Shown here: piece after piece, positions 26,787-37,174 of the stretch
Layout of the letters: every line of letters starts with the position of its first letter
How positions within the stretch are numbered: the stretch's first letter is position 1
Assembly (NCBI RefSeq): GCF_020252395.1
Contig: NZ_JADCDB010000005.1
Coordinates: forward strand, 1 to 64,000
DNA: 64,000 nucleotides
DNA from: Aestuariivirga sp.
Lineage (GTDB): Bacteria > Pseudomonadota > Alphaproteobacteria > Rhizobiales > Aestuariivirgaceae
Direction of reading: 5' to 3'
Notes under the pieces: model-generated
Told to the model about the DNA's origin: nothing
Seen by the model: the letters and a program-made list of their open reading frames with translations, nothing else
Database searches by the model: none
Position numbers and translations under genes: made by a program

Positions 26787-28877
26787 TCAGGCAGCCCTTA
26801 TCCACACCCGGTTGTCATGAAAGGCGCCGCCGCCATTGGGGGCCGGCTGGTCCGCCCCGGTCAGCGTATTGATGCCCTGCCCGTCCTCATGGGCGTCATT
26901 GGGCCAGATCGACTCGGCGATCAGCACGCCCCGGCGCTGGCCGGCATGGGACTTGGTGTGGAGCGTGACCGCGCCCCGTGCGCTGCCGACCTTGACCTTC
27001 TGACCGTCGGCGAGGCCCAGCGCTGCAAGGTCCTCGGGGTGCACGAAGACCGTGGGCCGCCCCTCGCGCTTCCGCGACGAGGGCGTTTCGTTGAAGGTCG
27101 AGTTGAGGAAGGTGCGCGCCGGGCTGGTGGCGAGCCGGAAGGGATAGTCCGCCGTCGCTTCCTCAATGGTTTCGCAATGGTCGGGGAAGCCTGGCAGCCT
27201 GTCCATGGGGCCGACCGGCGCCTCGGTCGAGCGGAAGCGCACCTTGCGCCAGTCGGCGCGGAAGCGGAACTTGCCATCCGGAAAGCCGAAACCTTTGAGG
27301 AAATGCGCCTGCTCGAAATCAGGCATGACGTCGGCCCAGTTCTCCTGGTCGAGGAACTCAAGGCCCGGCTTCTTCGAGTTGACCAGCGTCCAGTCGATCA
27401 ATTCGCGCGGGCTCATGGCGAAGCCCGGGTGCGCGGCGCCCACACGCTGGGCAAGATCGCAGATCACCTCATGGTTGTTGCGGCATTCGCCCGGCGCCTC
27501 CACCAGCTTGCGGCCATAGAGCAGATGCGAGTGGCCGCCGCCCTGATAGATGTCGTCATGCTCGAGGAACATGGTGGCGGGCAGCACGATGTCGGCGAAT
27601 TTCGCCGTCTCGGTCATGAACTGCTCGTGGACGCAAGTGAACAGGTCTTCGCGCGCCAGGCCCTGCTTCACCCTGGTCTGGTCGGGCGCCACCGAGGCCG
27701 GATTGGTGGACTGCACCAGCAGCATCTTGACCGGCGGGCCGCCCTGCAGATCATAGGGGTCGTTCAGCAGCACCGCGCCGATGCGGCTCTGGTCGAGGAT
27801 GCGGATGCCTCGCTTCTTGACGTCCAGCCCCTCGATCATCGTCTTGTTCATGCGGTACATGCCGCTGTTCGAATGCAGCGCCCCGCCGCCCTCGTGAGCC
27901 CAGGCGCCCGTCACCGCCGGGATGCAACTCACCGCATGCATGTTGGGTGCGCCATTGCGCGAGCGGGTGAAGCCATAGCCGATGCGGAAGAAGGTCCGCT
28001 TGGTCTCGCCGATGAGCCTGGCGAAGGCCTCGATGTCGGCCACCGGGAGATCGCAAATCTTCGACGCCCACTCCGGCGTCTTCGTCTTCAGGTGCTGGGC
28101 GAACTCCCGCGGCGCATCGGTGAATTTTTCCATATAGGGCCAGTCGGCATGGCCATCGCGGAACAGCACATGCATCACCGCGCAGGCGAGCGCCCCGTCC
28201 GTACCCGGACGAATGATGAGCTTCAGGTCGGCCTGTTTCATCGTGCCGGTGTCGTAGATGTCGACGCAGGCAATCTTCGCAGCCCGGTTCTTGCGCGCCA
28301 TCATGGCGTGGGTCATCACGTTGACCTGGGTGTTCACCGGATTGCCGCCCCAGATGACGATCAGGTCTGACACCTGCATCTCGCGCGGGTCCACGCCGGA
28401 GATGGAGCCCGTGCCCGCCAGGTAACCCGACCAAGAGAGCGCCACGCAGAACGTGTCACCCAAATTGGAATAGCCCTTGGCGTGGCGCAGCCGGTTGATG
28501 CCGTCACGCATCACATAGCCCATGGTGCCGGCGTAGAAATAGGGCCAGACGGAGGTGGGGCCGTATTCGGCCTCCGCCTTCAGCATCGCCTCCGCCGTCT
28601 CCGCCAGCGCGTCGTCCCACGGGATGCGCTGGAATTCGCCCGAACCTTTCGGTCCCTTCCGCTTCAGCGGATGGAGAAGCCGGTCCGGATGGTGGATGCG
28701 CTCGGCATAGCGCGCCACTTTCTCGCAGATCACGCCCAGCGTGTAGCTGTTGTCCTTGGCCCCCCTCACACGGCCGATGGTGCGTTCATCCAGCACCTCC
28801 ACCTCAAGAGCGCAGGTGGAGGGACAGTCATGCGGGCAGACCGAAATGCCGGTCTTGATATTGGGCAGGATGTTCAT
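26787..28877 (-). CDS. Molybdopterin-dependent oxidoreductase (DMSO reductase family)
   Basis: A 696-residue catalytic subunit binding bis-MGD. The N-terminus has CPHDCPSTC plus a later Cys (C14, C18, C22, C51), fitting a 4Fe-4S cluster; VIWGGNPVNTQVNVMTH and GYGFTRSRNGAPNMHA are cofactor-binding regions; the C-terminal molydop-binding domain includes LATSPARTFLNSTFNET and VHPEDLAALGLADGQKVKV. No Tat signal and no ferredoxin or membrane subunit is adjacent, so it is a single-gene, probably cytoplasmic enzyme. Formate dehydrogenase, thiosulfate/polysulfide reductase-like or other activity cannot be decided. Confidence 0.88.
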   Translation of the reverse strand: MNILPNIKTGISVCPHDCPSTCALEVEVLDERTIGRVRGAKDNSYTLGVICEKVARYAERIHHPDRLLHPLKRKGPKGSGEFQRIPWDDALAETAEAMLKAEAEYGPTSVWPYFYAGTMGYVMRDGINRLRHAKGYSNLGDTFCVALSWSGYLAGTGSISGVDPREMQVSDLIVIWGGNPVNTQVNVMTHAMMARKNRAAKIACVDIYDTGTMKQADLKLIIRPGTDGALACAVMHVLFRDGHADWPYMEKFTDAPREFAQHLKTKTPEWASKICDLPVADIEAFARLIGETKRTFFRIGYGFTRSRNGAPNMHAVSCIPAVTGAWAHEGGGALHSNSGMYRMNKTMIEGLDVKKRGIRILDQSRIGAVLLNDPYDLQGGPPVKMLLVQSTNPASVAPDQTRVKQGLAREDLFTCVHEQFMTETAKFADIVLPATMFLEHDDIYQGGGHSHLLYGRKLVEAPGECRNNHEVICDLAQRVGAAHPGFAMSPRELIDWTLVNSKKPGLEFLDQENWADVMPDFEQAHFLKGFGFPDGKFRFRADWRKVRFRSTEAPVGPMDRLPGFPDHCETIEEATADYPFRLATSPARTFLNSTFNETPSSRKREGRPTVFVHPEDLAALGLADGQKVKVGSARGAVTLHTKSHAGQRRGVLIAESIWPNDAHEDGQGINTLTGADQPAPNGGGAFHDNRVWIRAA

Positions 28878-28902
28878 GGAGTAGAGTATAGCCGCTTACT
28901 CC

Positions 28903-28983
28903 GGTTCCGTCATGCCAGCGAAAGCTGGCACCCAGCTGCCTTTTTGGCAAAGCTGGACCCCAGCTTTCGCTGGGGTGACGGAC
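28903..28983. repeat. Palindromic alphaproteobacterial intergenic repeat
   Basis: GTCATGCCAGCGAAAGCTGG is followed by a spacer and then CCCCAGCTTTCGCTGGGGTGACG. Each half is itself a hairpin (CCAGC-GAAA-GCTGG at 28914-28927; CCCCAGC-TTTC-GCTGGGG at 28958-28975) and the two halves are inverted to each other. This form (GTCAT...GCGAAAGC...GGGTGACG) is a widely dispersed palindromic element in alphaproteobacterial genomes. It fills the gap between the divergent oxidoreductase and methyltransferase genes. Confidence 0.75.
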
Positions 28984-29009
28984 GCGTGAGAGAGGGCTAT
29001 CAAGCGTCC

Positions 29010-29747
29010 ATGCTCCACGTCACCTCGGCCCAGAACCCCACGATCAAGCTCATCCGCTCGCTGGCCGAGAAGAAGCACCGGCAAGAACATGGGCTATTCG
29101 TCGCGGAAGGTGAGAAGGTCCTGGAGCGCGCCCGGCAGACGGGCTGGGAGCCGGTCTACCTCCTGACGACGGACCACAGCGACCCCTGGGGCGCGGCCTC
29201 CCTGCTGCGGGTCGACGAGAAGATCATGGGCCAGGTCAGTGCCCAGAAGAACCCGCCCTCCCAAATCGGCGTGTTCCGCCAGCGCTGGACGGAAACGGTG
29301 AAGCCTGAGGGCATCTGGGTGGCGCTGGAGGACATGCGCGATCCCGGCAACCTCGGCACGATCATCCGTACGGCGGATGCAGCGGGCGCTGCGGGCGTGA
29401 TCCTCGCCGGGCAATGCTGCGACCCGTTCTCGCCCGACTGCGTGCGCGCCACCACGGGCTCTATTTTCGGCGTGAAACTTGTGAGGATGGAGCAGCCGCA
29501 GTTCCTCTCGTTCCTGCGGCAGTGGCCGGGGGAGAGCGCCGGCACCCACCTGAAGGCCACGGAGACCTATCGCCGGACCTACAAGACCCCGTCCCTCCTC
29601 GTCATGGGCAGCGAGGGCAAGGGGCTTTCGGATGAGGCGGCCGCCGCCTGTTCGACCCTCGTCCGCATCCCGATGAAGGGCGGAGCGGAATCCCTCAATG
29701 TGGCGATTGCCACGGGGCTGATGCTGTTCGAGGCCCAGAATCTCTGA
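29010..29747 (+). CDS. SpoU/TrmH-family RNA methyltransferase
   Basis: A 245-residue SPOUT methyltransferase using S-adenosylmethionine. N-terminal substrate-binding part HVTSAQNPTIKLIRSLAEKK; catalytic motifs DPGNLGTIIRTADAAGAAG (motif 1/2), LLVMGSEGKGLSDE (motif 2) and IPMKGGAESLNVAIATGLM (motif 3), which form the knot. It modifies a tRNA or rRNA ribose 2'-OH; the exact nucleotide is unknown. ATG 29010 was chosen: the longer frame begins inside the opposite gene and the repeat. Confidence 0.9.
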   Translation: MLHVTSAQNPTIKLIRSLAEKKHRQEHGLFVAEGEKVLERARQTGWEPVYLLTTDHSDPWGAASLLRVDEKIMGQVSAQKNPPSQIGVFRQRWTETVKPEGIWVALEDMRDPGNLGTIIRTADAAGAAGVILAGQCCDPFSPDCVRATTGSIFGVKLVRMEQPQFLSFLRQWPGESAGTHLKATETYRRTYKTPSLLVMGSEGKGLSDEAAAACSTLVRIPMKGGAESLNVAIATGLMLFEAQNL

Positions 29748-29883
29748 GGGTTGAGGCCCGTTCACCACCCCCTGCCCGATTTCGCCCTGAAATCAACTTT
29801 GAACGGTTGAAGCGGATTGACTGGACCTTGAGCCGGGAGAGGCCTCCGTCCTATCTTTGCTCCAGCAGAATCCGGAGATGACG

Positions 29884-32307
29884 ATGAAGTCGCATGCGCG
29901 TGTGGTGGTGGTTGGCGGTGGCGTGATGGGCGTAGGGCTCCTCTACCACCTGGCGCTCGAAGGCTGGACGGACATCGTCCTCATCGAGAAGGGCGAGCTC
30001 ACCTCGGGCTCCACCTGGCATGCGGCGGGCCAGTGCCCGCATTTCAACGGCTCGCTCAATATGACCAAGGTGCATGTCTATGGCACCGAGCTTTACCCGC
30101 GGCTCGAAAAGCTCACCGGACAAGCCGTTTCCTGGCATGGCTGCGGCGGCTTGCGGCTGGCCTGCACCGATGAGGAGGTGAACTGGCTCAAATACGTCTA
30201 CGGCATCTCGCGGCTGGCGGGCTACGAATGCGAGATCATCGGCCCCTCCGAGATCAAGCAGTACCACCCGTTCCTCGACACCACGGGCGTGAAGGCCGCC
30301 TTCCGCACCGTGCATGACGGGCACGTGGCCCCGGCCGACATCACTAATGCCATGGCGGCGGGCGCCCGCCAACTCGGGGCTGAGATCTATCGCCGCAACC
30401 GCGTCATGGACATCAAGCCGCTGCCCAACGGCGAATGGCGCGTCTTCACCGGGCAGGGCAATATCGACTGCGAGCATGTGGTGAATGCGGCGGGCTCCTA
30501 TTGCGACGTGGTGGGCAGCTGGACCGGCCATAATGTGCCCATCGCCAACATGCTGCACCACTACGTCATCACCGAGCCCTTGAAGGAGCTGATCGACCTC
30601 GAGATGGAACTTCCCGTGGTGCGCGACCCCTACTCCCACGCCTACTTGCGCGAGGAAACGAACGGCGTGCTGGTCGGCCCCTACGAAACGGCAACCGCGC
30701 ATGTGTGCTGGGACGGCAAGCCGCCGCGCTGGGATTACGAGAGCGAGCTCGAGGCCCCCGAACTCGACCGCATCATGCCCTGGCTTGAGCGCGCCACCGA
30801 GCGCCTGCCGCTGTTCGGCGAAACGGGCATCAAGGCGATCATCTCGGGCGCCATCACCCACACACCGGACGGCGTCTATCTCTCCGGCCCCGCCCATGGC
30901 CCCAGGAACTACTGGATGCATTGCGGCGCCTCGATCGGCATCTGCCAGGGCGGCGGTGCCGGCAAGTATCTCGCGCAATGGATGGTGCATGGCCAGGCCG
31001 AGATCAACATGCGCGAGTTCGACCCGCGCCGCTTCGGCAACTGGGCGACCAAGGATTACACCGCCGAAGTATCGGTCGCCGACTATCACCACATGTATTA
31101 CTGCTACAAGCCAGCCGAGCAGCACGAGGTGGGCCGCGGACTGAGGAAGTCCGCGCTCTACGACAAGCTCAAGGCCGAGGGCGCGCAGTTCGCGCAAGTT
31201 TTCGGCTGGGAGCGGCCGCGGTGGTATGACAAGAGCGGTGAAGGCGAAAAATACTCCTTCAAGCGCTCCAACTGGTTCCCGGCGGTGAAGGAAGAAGCCC
31301 TTGCCGTGCGCGACCGCGTGGGGCTGATGGACCTGTCGACCTTCTCGAAATTCGAGGTCAGGGGAAAGGATGCGTATTCCTTCCTCGAGCGCATCTGCGC
31401 CAACAAGACCCCGGCCAAGGACGGCGGCATCATCCTCGGCCATCTCCTCAATGAGAATGGCTTCATCGAGTCCGAAATCACTGTGACGCGCCTTGCCGCC
31501 GATCGTTTCTACGTGCTGTCGGCTGCCGTCGCCCAGCTCCACGACCTTGACCAGCTCACCTGGCGCAAGCGCGCGGATGAGGAGGTCACCATCACCGACG
31601 TGACGGACGACTTCGGCGTCCTGGTGCTGGCGGGCCCGCTGTCACGCGAGGTGCTGGCGAAGTGCACCGGCATAGACCTCACCAACGCGTCGTTCCGCTG
31701 GCTGACGGGCAAGACAGCCACCGTTGCAGGTGTTTCGGGCGTGCGCCTGCTGCGCGTCAATTATGTGGGCGAGCTGGGCTGGGAGCTGCATGTGCCGATG
31801 GCACAGATGCCCAAGGTCTTCGACGCCCTCATGGCGGCGGGCAAGCCCCAAGGCATCCGCCTGTTCGGCACCTATGCCATGAATGCGCTCAGGATCGAGA
31901 AGGCCTATCGCGGCTGGGGTTCGGAGCTCACTGCCGAGATCGACATGATCGAGGCCTCGATGGAGCGCTTCCTGCGCCTCGACAAGGAGGACTTCATCGG
32001 CAAGGCGGCGACACTCCGGCGCAAGCAGCAGGGTCCGCGCATGAAGCTGGTCTACATGGAGGTGGACAACACCGACAGCGATTGTGTGGGCAATGAGCCG
32101 GTCTACAGCGGCGGCAAGGTGGTCGGCCTCACCACGTCGGGCGGCTTCGGCCAGAAGACGGGCAGGTCGCTGGCCTTCGCCTATGTGCCGCCGGAACTCT
32201 CCGCCAACGGCACCGAGCTTGAGGTGATGATGTTCACCGAGATGCGCAAGGCGCGGATCATCCCTGACTCGATCTGGGACCCGGCCAACGAACGGCTCCG
32301 CGCCTAG
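29884..32307 (+). CDS. FAD-dependent dehydrogenase with GcvT domain (dimethylglycine/sarcosine dehydrogenase-like)
   Basis: An 807-residue two-part enzyme. Residues 1-400 are a DAO-type FAD domain: VVVVGGGVMGVGLLYHLAL, then LIEKGELTSGSTWHAAGQ. The C-terminal half (about 430-807) is a folate-binding GcvT/aminomethyltransferase domain with GLMDLSTFSKFEVRG and YVGELGWELHVP. Enzymes of this build demethylate dimethylglycine, sarcosine or related N-methyl amines and pass C1 units to tetrahydrofolate. ATG 29884 has GGAG six bases before it; ATG 29878 and TTG 29857 are alternatives. It is a monocistronic gene with no glycine-betaine neighbours. Confidence 0.88.
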   Translation: MKSHARVVVVGGGVMGVGLLYHLALEGWTDIVLIEKGELTSGSTWHAAGQCPHFNGSLNMTKVHVYGTELYPRLEKLTGQAVSWHGCGGLRLACTDEEVNWLKYVYGISRLAGYECEIIGPSEIKQYHPFLDTTGVKAAFRTVHDGHVAPADITNAMAAGARQLGAEIYRRNRVMDIKPLPNGEWRVFTGQGNIDCEHVVNAAGSYCDVVGSWTGHNVPIANMLHHYVITEPLKELIDLEMELPVVRDPYSHAYLREETNGVLVGPYETATAHVCWDGKPPRWDYESELEAPELDRIMPWLERATERLPLFGETGIKAIISGAITHTPDGVYLSGPAHGPRNYWMHCGASIGICQGGGAGKYLAQWMVHGQAEINMREFDPRRFGNWATKDYTAEVSVADYHHMYYCYKPAEQHEVGRGLRKSALYDKLKAEGAQFAQVFGWERPRWYDKSGEGEKYSFKRSNWFPAVKEEALAVRDRVGLMDLSTFSKFEVRGKDAYSFLERICANKTPAKDGGIILGHLLNENGFIESEITVTRLAADRFYVLSAAVAQLHDLDQLTWRKRADEEVTITDVTDDFGVLVLAGPLSREVLAKCTGIDLTNASFRWLTGKTATVAGVSGVRLLRVNYVGELGWELHVPMAQMPKVFDALMAAGKPQGIRLFGTYAMNALRIEKAYRGWGSELTAEIDMIEASMERFLRLDKEDFIGKAATLRRKQQGPRMKLVYMEVDNTDSDCVGNEPVYSGGKVVGLTTSGGFGQKTGRSLAFAYVPPELSANGTELEVMMFTEMRKARIIPDSIWDPANERLRA

Positions 32308-32361
32308 AATGGCGGCTGAAGATGTGGCGGAGTTCATTCATACGAGGCAGGTAGCGTGTTC

Positions 32362-32502
32362 TCCCGCGTCGGCGGAATAAGAACCCGTTGCGATCGGCAA
32401 CGGACGATGAGGGGAAGTCGGAAACGCATGGACAGTGAAACTCACTTCCCCTCACCGGCCCCAACTTCGTTGGGGCGTCCTCTCCCGCTGAAGCGGGAGA
32501 GG
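32362..32502. repeat. Structured intergenic repeat, copy 2
   Basis: Four hairpins follow one another: CCGTTGC/GCAACGG (32385-32403), GAGGGGAAGT/ACTTCCCCTC (32409-32453), GCCCCAAC/GTTGGGGC (32458-32476) and CCTCTCCCGCT/AGCGGGAGAGG (32479-32502). The order parallels 13696-13850. The whole gap 32308-32614 (307 bases) holds this element and, as far as I see, no gene. Confidence 0.65.
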
Positions 32503-32614
32503 CTGAATGAGGAATTCTGCCGGCTTCCGGCAGAGAATAAATGGCGGATTCTTCCAATTTGAGGGAGAGATTTGACCGATTTTATCTGGATGTCCGCCGC
32601 TCAACGATGCCCGC

Positions 32615-33517
32615 ATGACCCGCCCCGCTTCCAGCCGCACCCTGATCGGCATCGGCCTGATGCTCACCGCCATGGCGGTGCTGCCCTTCCTCGACGCCAT
32701 TGCCAAGTATCTGGGACAGCAGGGCGTGCCGGTGCTGCAAATCGTCTGGGGGCGGCTGTTTTTCGGCGCATTCCTCACCCTGCCTTTCGCGCTGAAGCTG
32801 GCGGGGCCGAGGGGCCTCGTCCCCAACATGCCGCTGATCCATGCGGTGCGCGCCGCGCTGATGATCGCCGCCACCGCCTTCTTCTTCATGGGCCTGCACT
32901 ATCTTCCGATCGCCGACACGCTGGCGATCTTCTTCGTCCAGCCGCTGATCGTCACCCTGCTCTCGCCCTTCGTGCTGGGCGAGACAGTGGGCGTCCGCCG
33001 CTGGGCGGCGGTGACCGTGGGTTTCATCGGCACACTGATCATCATCCGGCCGGGCTTCCAGGAGCTGAACCCGGGGGTGTTTCTGGCACTGGCCTCGGGG
33101 GCCAGCCTGGCGATTTATCTCCTCCTCACCCGGCGCATCTCCGGCTCGGCGCCCGCCATGCTGACGACCTTCTACACCAGCCTGACGGGCGCCATCATCA
33201 TGTGCGTGCTCGTGCTCTTCGTCTGGCAGCCGCTCACCCCCGTGCAATGGCTGCTGCTCGTGCTGCTCTCGGCCATTGCCAATGGCGGCCACTACCTGAT
33301 CATCCGCGCCTATGACCATGCCGAGGCCTCGCTGCTCGCTCCGCTGGCCTACAGCGAGATGATCATGGCCACCATTCTCGGCTGGTACATCTTCGGCGAC
33401 TTCCCCGATCTCTGGACCCTCGTGGGCGTGGGCATCCTGATCGCCTGCGCCATCTATATCTCGTGGCGCGAGCGGGTGCGGCACGTGGAGCCGATCAGGG
33501 ACTTCGAGCAGCCGTAA
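32615..33517 (+). CDS. DMT superfamily transporter (EamA)
   Basis: A 300-residue inner-membrane protein with ten hydrophobic segments in two EamA repeats: GIGLMLTAMAVLPFLDAIAK at the start of the first, AEASLLAPLAYSEMIMATIL and GWYIFGDFPDLWTLVG in the second. The family exports metabolites such as amino acids or purines; the substrate is unknown. Neighbouring genes run convergently (surE), so it is a single gene. Confidence 0.88.
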   Translation: MTRPASSRTLIGIGLMLTAMAVLPFLDAIAKYLGQQGVPVLQIVWGRLFFGAFLTLPFALKLAGPRGLVPNMPLIHAVRAALMIAATAFFFMGLHYLPIADTLAIFFVQPLIVTLLSPFVLGETVGVRRWAAVTVGFIGTLIIIRPGFQELNPGVFLALASGASLAIYLLLTRRISGSAPAMLTTFYTSLTGAIIMCVLVLFVWQPLTPVQWLLLVLLSAIANGGHYLIIRAYDHAEASLLAPLAYSEMIMATILGWYIFGDFPDLWTLVGVGILIACAIYISWRERVRHVEPIRDFEQP

Positions 33518-33535
33518 GGCGTTTCAGGAGCCGCC

Positions 33536-34293
33536 CTATGTTTCCAGCACCGCCCGCACCGCGTCCATCGCCTCGAGCTGGGTCAGGTTCATGTGCAGCG
33601 GCGTCACCGAGATGCGGCGGTTGAAGGCGGCCCAGAGGTCGGTGCCGAGGGCTGGGTTGCCGCGCTCGCGCTTGAAGCCGAGCCAGTAGTAATTGTTGCC
33701 GCGCATGTCGACGCGCTCGTCGACGGTCAAGAGGTTCACATCGCGCTTGCCCTGGCGGGTGACCTCGATGCCCTGCACCTCGTCCGGCCGGCAATCGGGG
33801 AAGTTGACGTTCATCAGGATACCGGGGCCGAAGCTGAGCGTGATGAGCTTCTTGACGATGCCCGGGCCATGCTGCTCCGCCACCTCATAGGAGAAGCCGT
33901 TGCCGTGAATGCCGGTGACCTGGGAGAGTGCTATCGACTTGAAACCGAGCTGTGTGCCCTCCATCGCCGCGGCGATGGTGCCGGAATAGGTGACGTCGTC
34001 GGCGATGTTCTGGCCGCGGTTGACGCCGGAGAGCACGAGGTCCGGGTCGCCCGGCAGGATCTTGCGCGCCGCCATCACCACGCAGTCGGTGGGCGTGCCA
34101 GCCACTTCGAAGCGCTTCTCGGCAATTTTCCGGTAGCGGATCGGTTCGGCCAGCGACAGCGAGTGCCCCGCCCCCGAATTCTCCTCCGCCGGAGCCACGA
34201 TCCAGACGTCATTCGACAGCGTCCGCGCGATGCGCTCCAGCGTTTCGAGGCCCGGCGCGTGGATGCCGTCGTCATTGGTCACGAGAATGCGCA

Positions 34294-34294
<1 letters not shown>
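33536..34294 (-). CDS. surE: 5'/3'-nucleotidase SurE
   Basis: A 252-residue metal-dependent nucleotidase/exopolyphosphatase. The N-terminal RILVTNDDGIHAPGL holds the metal-binding Asp8-Asp9; EENSGAGHSLSL and LVLSGVNRGQNIADDVTYSG supply the Ser and Asn ligands. Its ATG overlaps the serS stop (TAATG), giving the alphaproteobacterial order tatABC-serS-surE. The pcm gene that often comes next is absent; a convergent EamA transporter follows. Confidence 0.95.
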
Positions 34295-35652
<1,358 letters not shown>

Positions 35653-36420
35653 TCAGACCGCCTCTTCCGCCGCCTTGCGCTTCTTGCGGCGGGCATCGAT
35701 GAGGCGGACGGCCTGCACCGAGACCTCGTAGAGCCCCATCAGCGGCACGGCCATGGCGATCTGCGAAATCGGGTCCGGCGGGGTGAGCACGGCAGCGACA
35801 ACGAACACGCCGACGATGGCGAACTTCCGGCCGGACTTGAGCTGCTCATAGCTGACGATGCCGATCTGGCCGAGTAAAGTGAGGATGACGGGCAGCTGGA
35901 AACACAGACCGAAGGCAAGGATCAGCATCATCACGAAATCAAGATAGGCCTCGATGTCGGGCATCAGGGCCACGCCGGAAGTGCCGGCCAGCGCCGTGAA
36001 GAAGTGGATCGCCACCGGCAGCAGGAAGAAATAGACCAGAGACGCGCCGAGGATAAAGAAGATCGGCGTGGCCACCAGGTAAGGCAGGAAGGCCTGCTTC
36101 TCGTGCTTGTAGAGACCCGGCGCCACGAAGCGGTAGATCTGGGTGGCGATCAGCGGGAAGCCGATGAACAGGCCGCCGAAGAAGGCGATCTTGAGCTTCA
36201 CCAGAAACACGCCCAGGAGTTTGATCGAGATCAGCGACACGTCCTGCCCGGTGCCCCATTTGAACGGCATCACAAGCAAATGCAGAATGTCGGAGGAGAA
36301 GAAGAAGCTGACGATGAAAGCGCCGATGAAGCCGATGACGCACCAGATAAGCCGGGTGCGCAGCTCGATCAGGTGCTCGATCAGCGGGGCTTCGGAGGCG
36401 TCGATCTCCTGCTGGGTCAT
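35653..36420 (-). CDS. tatC: Sec-independent protein translocase TatC
   Basis: A 255-residue inner-membrane protein with six predicted transmembrane segments. APLIEHLIELRTRLIWCVIGF near the N-terminus contains the conserved HLxELRxR motif, and FRFVAPGLYKHEKQAF-like sequence (here YRFVAPGLYKHEKQAF) follows the second segment; both form the twin-arginine signal-binding site. It overlaps tatB by four bases. A lysine-rich C-terminal tail ends the protein. Confidence 0.97.
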   Translation of the reverse strand: MTQQEIDASEAPLIEHLIELRTRLIWCVIGFIGAFIVSFFFSSDILHLLVMPFKWGTGQDVSLISIKLLGVFLVKLKIAFFGGLFIGFPLIATQIYRFVAPGLYKHEKQAFLPYLVATPIFFILGASLVYFFLLPVAIHFFTALAGTSGVALMPDIEAYLDFVMMLILAFGLCFQLPVILTLLGQIGIVSYEQLKSGRKFAIVGVFVVAAVLTPPDPISQIAMAVPLMGLYEVSVQAVRLIDARRKKRKAAEEAV

Positions 36421-36803
36421 GAGGCGGCTGCGGGGGTATCCGTGGAGCCCGCAGCGCCGGAAGCGGCCTTGGGCGCATCGGCCGCCGGCACGTCGCCGAA
36501 CAGCTTCCTGAAGTCGTCGACCTGTTTCTTGGTGGCGTCCTCGGTGGCCTTCCCGGGCGCCGGGGGATCGATGAAATTGGCCGGGTTCCGGATGTTGTCA
36601 AATTCCTTCTTCACCTCGTCGAAGCCCGTTTCCTTCATGGCCTGGTCGAGCTGTCCCTGGAACTCGCGGGCCATGCCGCGCATCTTGGCCACAGTCTTGC
36701 CGAAAGCGCGCAGCACCTTGGGCAGGTCCTTGGGGCCGATGACAATGATCGCCACGACAGCGATCACGAACATCTCGCTATAGCCAAACCCGAAATCGAA
36801 CAT
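36417..36803 (-). CDS. tatB: Sec-independent protein translocase TatB
   Basis: A 128-residue protein: one N-terminal transmembrane helix (SEMFVIAVVAIIVIGPKDLP, including the conserved E and GPKDLP hinge), then an amphipathic helix (VLRAFGKTVAKMRGMAREFQ) and a flexible Ala/Pro-rich tail. It forms the signal-recognition complex with TatC. Gap of 49 bases after tatA. Confidence 0.95.
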   Translation of the reverse strand: MFDFGFGYSEMFVIAVVAIIVIGPKDLPKVLRAFGKTVAKMRGMAREFQGQLDQAMKETGFDEVKKEFDNIRNPANFIDPPAPGKATEDATKKQVDDFRKLFGDVPAADAPKAASGAAGSTDTPAAAS

Positions 36804-36852
36804 GTGCGTTTCCGGCTGAGGGTGCGCCGGCCTGCCTGATCAGCGTGCCAAA

Positions 36853-37074
36853 TCAGCTCTGGGCCTTTTCGGTCTCGGACTTCACGGCGGTCTGCTGCTG
36901 GATGGGCTTGGGATCGGCGGACGCGACAGGCGCGTCGTCTTCGGCGAGGCCCTTCTTGAAGCTCTTGATGCCCTTGGCGACATCGCCCATCAGGTCGGAC
37001 ACCTTGCCGCGGCCAAACAGCAGAACCACGACCAGAATGACGAGCGCCCAATGCCAGATCGACAGCGAACCCAT
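36853..37074 (-). CDS. tatA: Sec-independent protein translocase TatA
   Basis: A 73-residue pore-forming Tat component: short transmembrane helix [17 protein letters not shown], hinge [16 protein letters not shown] and an amphipathic helix [16 protein letters not shown] 37074 was chosen because MGSLSIWHW is the family start; longer upstream frames add no conserved sequence. First gene of the tatABC-serS-surE operon; GGGAG lies close upstream. Confidence 0.95.
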   Translation of the reverse strand: MGSLSIWHWALVILVVVLLFGRGKVSDLMGDVAKGIKSFKKGLAEDDAPVASADPKPIQQQTAVKSETEKAQS

Positions 37075-37174
37075 GAGACAAACTCCCTTTCTCCGGAGAG
37101 AGGAAACTCCCTCCTCAGATTTCGAAACACTTAAGCAGAAACGCCGGCGCGCCGCAACCGAAGCGCAATAACCC

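Noticed and set aside
26718-28370. Open frame of 550 codons opposite the molybdopterin oxidoreductase
   Set aside because: Arg/His/Gly-rich translation typical of antisense frames; the minus-strand protein has all family motifs.
29851-31542. Open frame of 563 codons opposite the GcvT-domain dehydrogenase
   Set aside because: Antisense to a well supported gene with no domain of its own.
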